Below are positions 59,470 through 64,000 of a stretch of DNA of 64,000 bases, one piece after another. This stretch comes from Sipunculus nudus. Taxonomy: Eukaryota; Annelida; Sipuncula; Golfingiida; Sipunculidae. The translations under genes were made by a program, and so were the position numbers. Location of the stretch: NCBI GenBank assembly GCA_026874595.1, contig CM049317.1, positions 14,748,882 through 14,812,881 on the forward strand. Direction: 5' to 3'. Below the pieces are notes generated by a model that was not told the DNA's origin, did no database searches, and saw only the letters and a list, made by a program, of their open reading frames with translations. The stretch's first letter is position 1. Each line of letters opens with the position of its first letter.

Positions 59470-61960
59470 AATTAACCACAACAAAGAGTACATGTATAGG
59501 GGAAACAACTATGTATCTATATCCAAAGATCATAATGGTCAATACATGAACCCTGCACACAGTAAAGCAGAAGTACTGTACAAAAATGGCTGTTAGCGTT
59601 CAGAAAAGGATTTCACATATTTTATGTACACATAAGTCCGTATTTTTGGTGGCTACATTAGCAGTGTAAGCTGGTTTTATCAACATCATAACAGCATCCC
59701 CCGTTGGGAGACAGATGTACAGTATATAAACACTAAAATGATCCTACTGTAATCAATGTCTTGGAATAATCCTTGAAATTTTAACAGCAACACCCATATC
59801 TTAAAGAAATTTTGGACAGTGGTCAAATATAGGTGCAAATTAATATTATAACTGAAGCAGAAGTTCAAAGACATTACTGAACGGCCTAAATAGCTCTGGT
59901 TTTTGTTCTTAAGGGCTAGTTGCCCCAGGAGTCTTCATTGATATAAATTGAGATAGCCTTCCAGTATGCAGTTTTAAAAGTTCAACAGACTAAAGCAGAT
60001 GAGTGTTCCTTCTTATTTTTTTGTTTATTGACTTCACATTCTCAATAAAATAAAACTAAGTGTATCGTTTTGCAAAAAAAAAACCTTGGGCAACCAGTAT
60101 ATCCGCATGTTTTACCTGGATGAATTTTAATACATTCTGAGTCAGACAAACATTTCAAGCCCACACATTGCAGGAGCTATTTTGCCAACAGCCCGAGTGA
60201 AAAATAATGTCATACCTTGAACTGACGTCTTTGTCACATAACTGTTGTTTTATAAACAAACTGAAACAACACTCAGAATCATAGATATGGAAAGTAGCAA
60301 AGTAAATACAAAATTGATGGGAACATCTGCATATTTCAATATTTGTGTCAGGATAAAAGGTATTTGTAAAGAATATTAATTTTTTTATTCACATACATAT
60401 TTGGCAAAAGAAACATGCAAACAGGTTCTGGGATGGACTATATATTAACTGCGTTAATTACAACGGTTAGCGTTTATATGTCAATTTTGTGACTGAGCTC
60501 ACATGCTCTGACTCAACAGTTCTGTGGGAAGTAAAAACAAACCATTTGCTTTTGTGAGTTTTATTTGATAAATGCCACTGCTTTTTAGAGTAGAAACAGC
60601 ATGTTCATGGAAAAAATAAAGCAAAGTAAATGGGTAGCCCTAACAGGTAAAACTAATTGTCTTGTTGTCATGATATCCTCGTATCCCAGGGGCAGATTTA
60701 GAGGGGAGCAGGGGAGTTTGCCCCCCTTTTTCAATTTAAAAAATTTGTGAAATAGACAAATAAGATCCGGATTTTTCATCATGATGCAGTTTCAATATAA
60801 TACACATATTCCATTGGATACTTTATGGTAACCCAGCTTGCATCATTATAGCCTAAATTTTCAAAATTTGAGGGGGAAATATAGCCCCTGTATCTTTGGT
60901 ATAAACTTTAACATAACATGGTATATGCTAGTATGAAACCATCATACTTAGTCAACTAAGATTCCATATGCCTGGGATGTGGATCCAACATCCGGAAAGC
61001 AGATAAAAATCGATACTGACTTCATAGATAAAGTAAAATTATATATGCCAAGATTTGCCATACAGAACATGTGTCTGGAAAAATGAAAGGCTACATGTAG
61101 CAAAAATGTTCATAGGCATAGTGGATGCGAGATATAGCAATTATAACATGCTGCAGTACTGATATAGGTCTGATACATGTACATGAAATATCTGAAAACA
61201 ATTTCCGGATACCACAAGACACAAGCAATGTGCATGAAAGCTTAGCTTAATATGATTATAATTTGTTATTTATTTCTTGCTGTATAAATGATTTAATCGC
61301 AACATTTTTTTATGTATTACAAATCACCAAAGCTAGGCTGCTGAACAATATCAACAATATCACATATTATGAATCACCCAGGATAGCAAATCCCTTGGGA
61401 CAACCCTCAACCAGAGTGAATACACATCCCGTCAATCAGGCAGTAACAGTTATCAGATGTTCACCATGAGAATATCAGGCGTTACATTACTGTATGATGT
61501 ATTCCCAGAAAGGATAATAGATAGGGAAACATAGTTTTTTACAAACACGGAAATCCCCTCCAAAACCCTTGGCCTTGCCATGTGATAAGAGCTCACGATA
61601 TCAAAACAGAAGCTTCATGTGTCGTGTGCTATGTGCAAATCATGCTTGCCATTTCCCATTTTTATTATAATCATGTTCTATTGATAAAACTATCCTTTTG
61701 AAATTTCCCCTTAAATTTGTCTTCATGTCAAGTATACTTCAAAAACATGAATTCATAGAGCTTGTGTTTGGTGCTGTTTATTGAATGAACATGTAAGTAA
61801 TATGATGATCAAAACCATGGGACTTCTGGATTTCCCATACTGTGGTTGCCTGTCTATTACTAGTATTAACAGTGGTTTCAAATTTGATATATTATCAGAT
61901 AATTAGCATGCAATTATCCAGAAATCATTACAAGTAATTCAGACATAAAGGTACAAATAT
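59470..61960. other. upstream region, nothing coding recognised
   Basis: Contains a possible 204-bp MITE at 60687-60890. Otherwise AT-rich with short frames. Confidence 0.45.
60687..60890. mobile_element. possible hAT-like MITE with CAGGGGC ends
   Basis: Left CAGGGGCAGATTTAGAGGGG and reversed right CAGGGGCTATATTTCCCCCTC. The CAGGGGC.GAT start is common in animal hAT MITEs. The 8-bp flanks do not match, so the call is tentative. Confidence 0.45.
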
Positions 61961-61964
61961 ACAT

Positions 61965-62825
61965 TTGCAATAATATGCGTATCACCTCACTTAATTCATT
62001 TTGGCAGAATACAAAATTTTCTCAGTGTCCTATTGTCCCCAATCCCACTGTTTTATACATTGTTTTGGTTCTGTTTGTGAGTAAACACAGTCCACATGTG
62101 TCTGTTGACAATATGATCGCATTTACCGTAAGACATGCGCGACAACTTCCAAGCAAGGAGAAGAAACATGGAAGAATATACAAAGAAGGGACACCAGTTA
62201 AAAGCTAAGAAACCCTTGATGAATCAGGTGGCCTGCTCCCCTCTTAGAGCTCTGCAATTATCACCGATTATTGATTAATCAAATCGATGTTTTGAAAACT
62301 TCAATTCTCAATTATCTGTTTTTATCCTCAAGAAATGGTCCACCAAATTTCATAGATTTGTGCCGGAATATTGTCCATTTCCACATGAAAATTATATTCA
62401 AGGTCGGTCTCTCAGTATCTCAGTCTTGCTGGAAGATGATCTAGAATGCAAATCTAGAAATTCACAAGGTAAAAAAAAAAAATTGTAGTTCATTCTTCAC
62501 TTCCAAGGTGGCAGCAGTGTGAGTGTAAGCAGTCCCCATACTGTACAACTGTCATGTAAAATAATTGATTATTTATCGATAATCAGCTGCCACCAGTTCT
62601 GATTAATCAATTACAAATTTTAGATCCAATTCCTAGCTCTACCCACTATGCTCATGTTTTGAACCACTGATTGCACCCATTGCAAGCTTTTTTTCACCCA
62701 TGTACAGGTGTGTAAGCAAACAGTTTTAGAACAAAATATTGAGAGATACCATAATGTTTTAAGGTGACAGTTCACAAATTTTAAGAATATTTAACATGCC
62801 TGGTATGTGAATAGGTCCATTAAGG
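61965..62825 (+). repeat. 450-bp dispersed repeat, copy 2, split by an insertion
   Basis: The first half is 61965-62215 and the second 62642-62825; the missing middle is replaced by the 62245-62641 insertion. Confidence 0.75.
62245..62641. mobile_element. MITE-like insertion with ATTGATTAATC ends, 397 bp
   Basis: Left end TAGAGCTCTGCAATTATCAC, right end reversed TAGAGCTAGGAATTGG, both followed within 40 bp by TTGATTAATCA-like inverted sequence. It interrupts copy 2 of the 450-bp repeat. No clean target duplication found. Resembles TAGGGCTG-type hAT MITEs of other animals. Confidence 0.55.
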
Positions 62826-63042
62826 AGAGAATGCCTTAGATAAAGCAGCACCATATTTTACCGCAGACACTCGGACAGTTAGAACTACAGACCTTCAGGT
62901 CTCATCCAAACATCTAAACCATGCGGCTGCATCATATCCCAACTAGTGCCAGTGCTATCAGTACCAGTCATCTTCATACTACCAAGTCTATGGCTACTCC
63001 GACACAGACCTTGATTCATTGACCCTTTCCGGTGGGAAAAAA

Positions 63043-63190
63043 TGACCTTGGGAACAAGGTCAAGGTAAAAAAAATAAATACCAGGTGTAAATTTGTGTTT
63101 CGAGACTAAAATTGTACCTAAATTTCAGCTACATTGGAGATCAAGAACAGAAAATTGCGGTAGAAAGAAAAAGAATAAAAAAGAAAACAA
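63043..63190 (+). repeat. dispersed repeat with everted AGGTCA pair
   Basis: Starts with the perfect inverted repeat TGACCTTGGGAACAAGGTCA, continues AGGT and a homolog of 40449-40600 (ATAAATANCAGGTGNAAAT, GACTAA.ATTG). No gene. Confidence 0.55.
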
Positions 63191-64000
63191 GGCCTACCAG
63201 CCTTATAAATGCAAACCTGTGCAATAGGATACGCATCAGGTATTATGCTAGCATGATGACATGCTTGACTGTTTCTTTTCAAGTAAAAGGCAGGTACTGA
63301 ACATTTTAAAAACATGTATACATATGCCCTATTTCAGGCTGATATATCAAATCCCTATTCATAAATAAGCAGTAAATTTGGCACTGCTAGCTCTGACAGT
63401 TTTTGAGCTAGCATAGATTAATGTAAGGACAACGGCGGAAGCTGCAACATCTCATAAGCTCACAGGTTAACTAAAAAACTGTTTTAATTTGAAATTGATG
63501 GTTTGTTTTCAGGGGGACCTATGTACATCGGTCCACAAAAAAAAAATTTACCCAGATTTGGATATAGAAATAAACTCATAAACCCCTATAAGCCCTCCCT
63601 CATTGCCAGAGGAGAAGTATGAAAAACTCACTACACAAGACACGAACCAATCAAGAATGATTTCAGTTTCACCAGCTCAGTGAAAACATGAGAGCTGTGT
63701 AAATGCATATGGATAACTTCCTTCTATTTTAAGGATACTGGAAATAATTGTCATTAACCAATAGGAAGTGTGCCGATGAATCAAAGCTACCCATAACGAT
63801 AAGGTTTTATTCTAGTTTACTTTTTTAAGGATTTCCGTGTCATCTTTTTGCTGGCTAAACAAGGATGTGCAAAGTACTATATAACCATATTTTTATTTAT
63901 CGCAAAATCGCTATTTTATCATAGGTTTCACTTTACGTAAATGATCCATTGTACTATGTCATATACAGTGAAATAAAGATTAAAATACATGAATCTGTTC
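63191..64000. other. end of window, nothing recognised
   Basis: Short frames only. Confidence 0.5.

Overview
This is a eukaryotic, AT-rich, repeat-dense window that holds one clear protein-coding gene on the minus strand: a cyclin-dependent kinase of the CDK4/CDK6 family. Seven coding exons run from 54096 (first coding exon) down to 8585 (stop codon). All six introns have GT-AG ends and all phases join. The spliced frame is 1164 nt and gives 387 residues from the ATG at 54001. Introns 1 (23.4 kb) and 2 (16.7 kb) are very large; the others are 0.47-1.9 kb. A 5' noncoding or N-terminal exon probably lies upstream of 54096 and was not identified.

The organism is an invertebrate animal with a single-type CDK4/6 kinase. 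The repeat landscape looks lophotrochozoan and most likely molluscan: tandem TGACCTTGACCTTTGACC units, GGAC tracts followed by AGCTGAGCTAAAAA ends, and palindromic TATCCCCT...AGGGGATA ends. The molluscan assignment rests on family memory, not on a search.

Layout. 1-8584: gene downstream flank, no gene seen. 8585-13520: the five 3' exons, with a 1.1-kb TA-flanked DNA transposon and a strong G-quadruplex motif in intron 5. 13521-30225 (intron 2): several tandem repeat blocks, a tRNA-like SINE, a 2-kb hAT-type element with a perfect 8-bp target duplication, and a Harbinger-type MITE. 30226-30361: exon 2. 30362-53765 (intron 1): a second inverted Harbinger-type MITE, tRNA-Thr-like and other SINEs, TA-flanked transposons at 36708-38894 and 41467-41650, a 17-bp minisatellite, and a GACTC-rich repeat. 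53766-54096: first coding exon. 54097-64000: upstream region with a 1.1-kb (ATC)n compound minisatellite, a CpG-containing patch at 59140-59460 that may be a promoter, and two diverged copies of a 450-bp repeat, one split by an insertion.

I found no operon, CRISPR, phage or obviously new multi-gene system. The most interesting items are the long CDK4/6 tail with two NPF motifs, the hAT insertion into a nuclear-receptor-site-like tandem repeat, the matched pair of Harbinger-type MITEs, repeats flanking an essential kinase exon on both sides, a 1-nt-loop G-quadruplex beside a 51-nt exon, and a set of CTCF-like sites.
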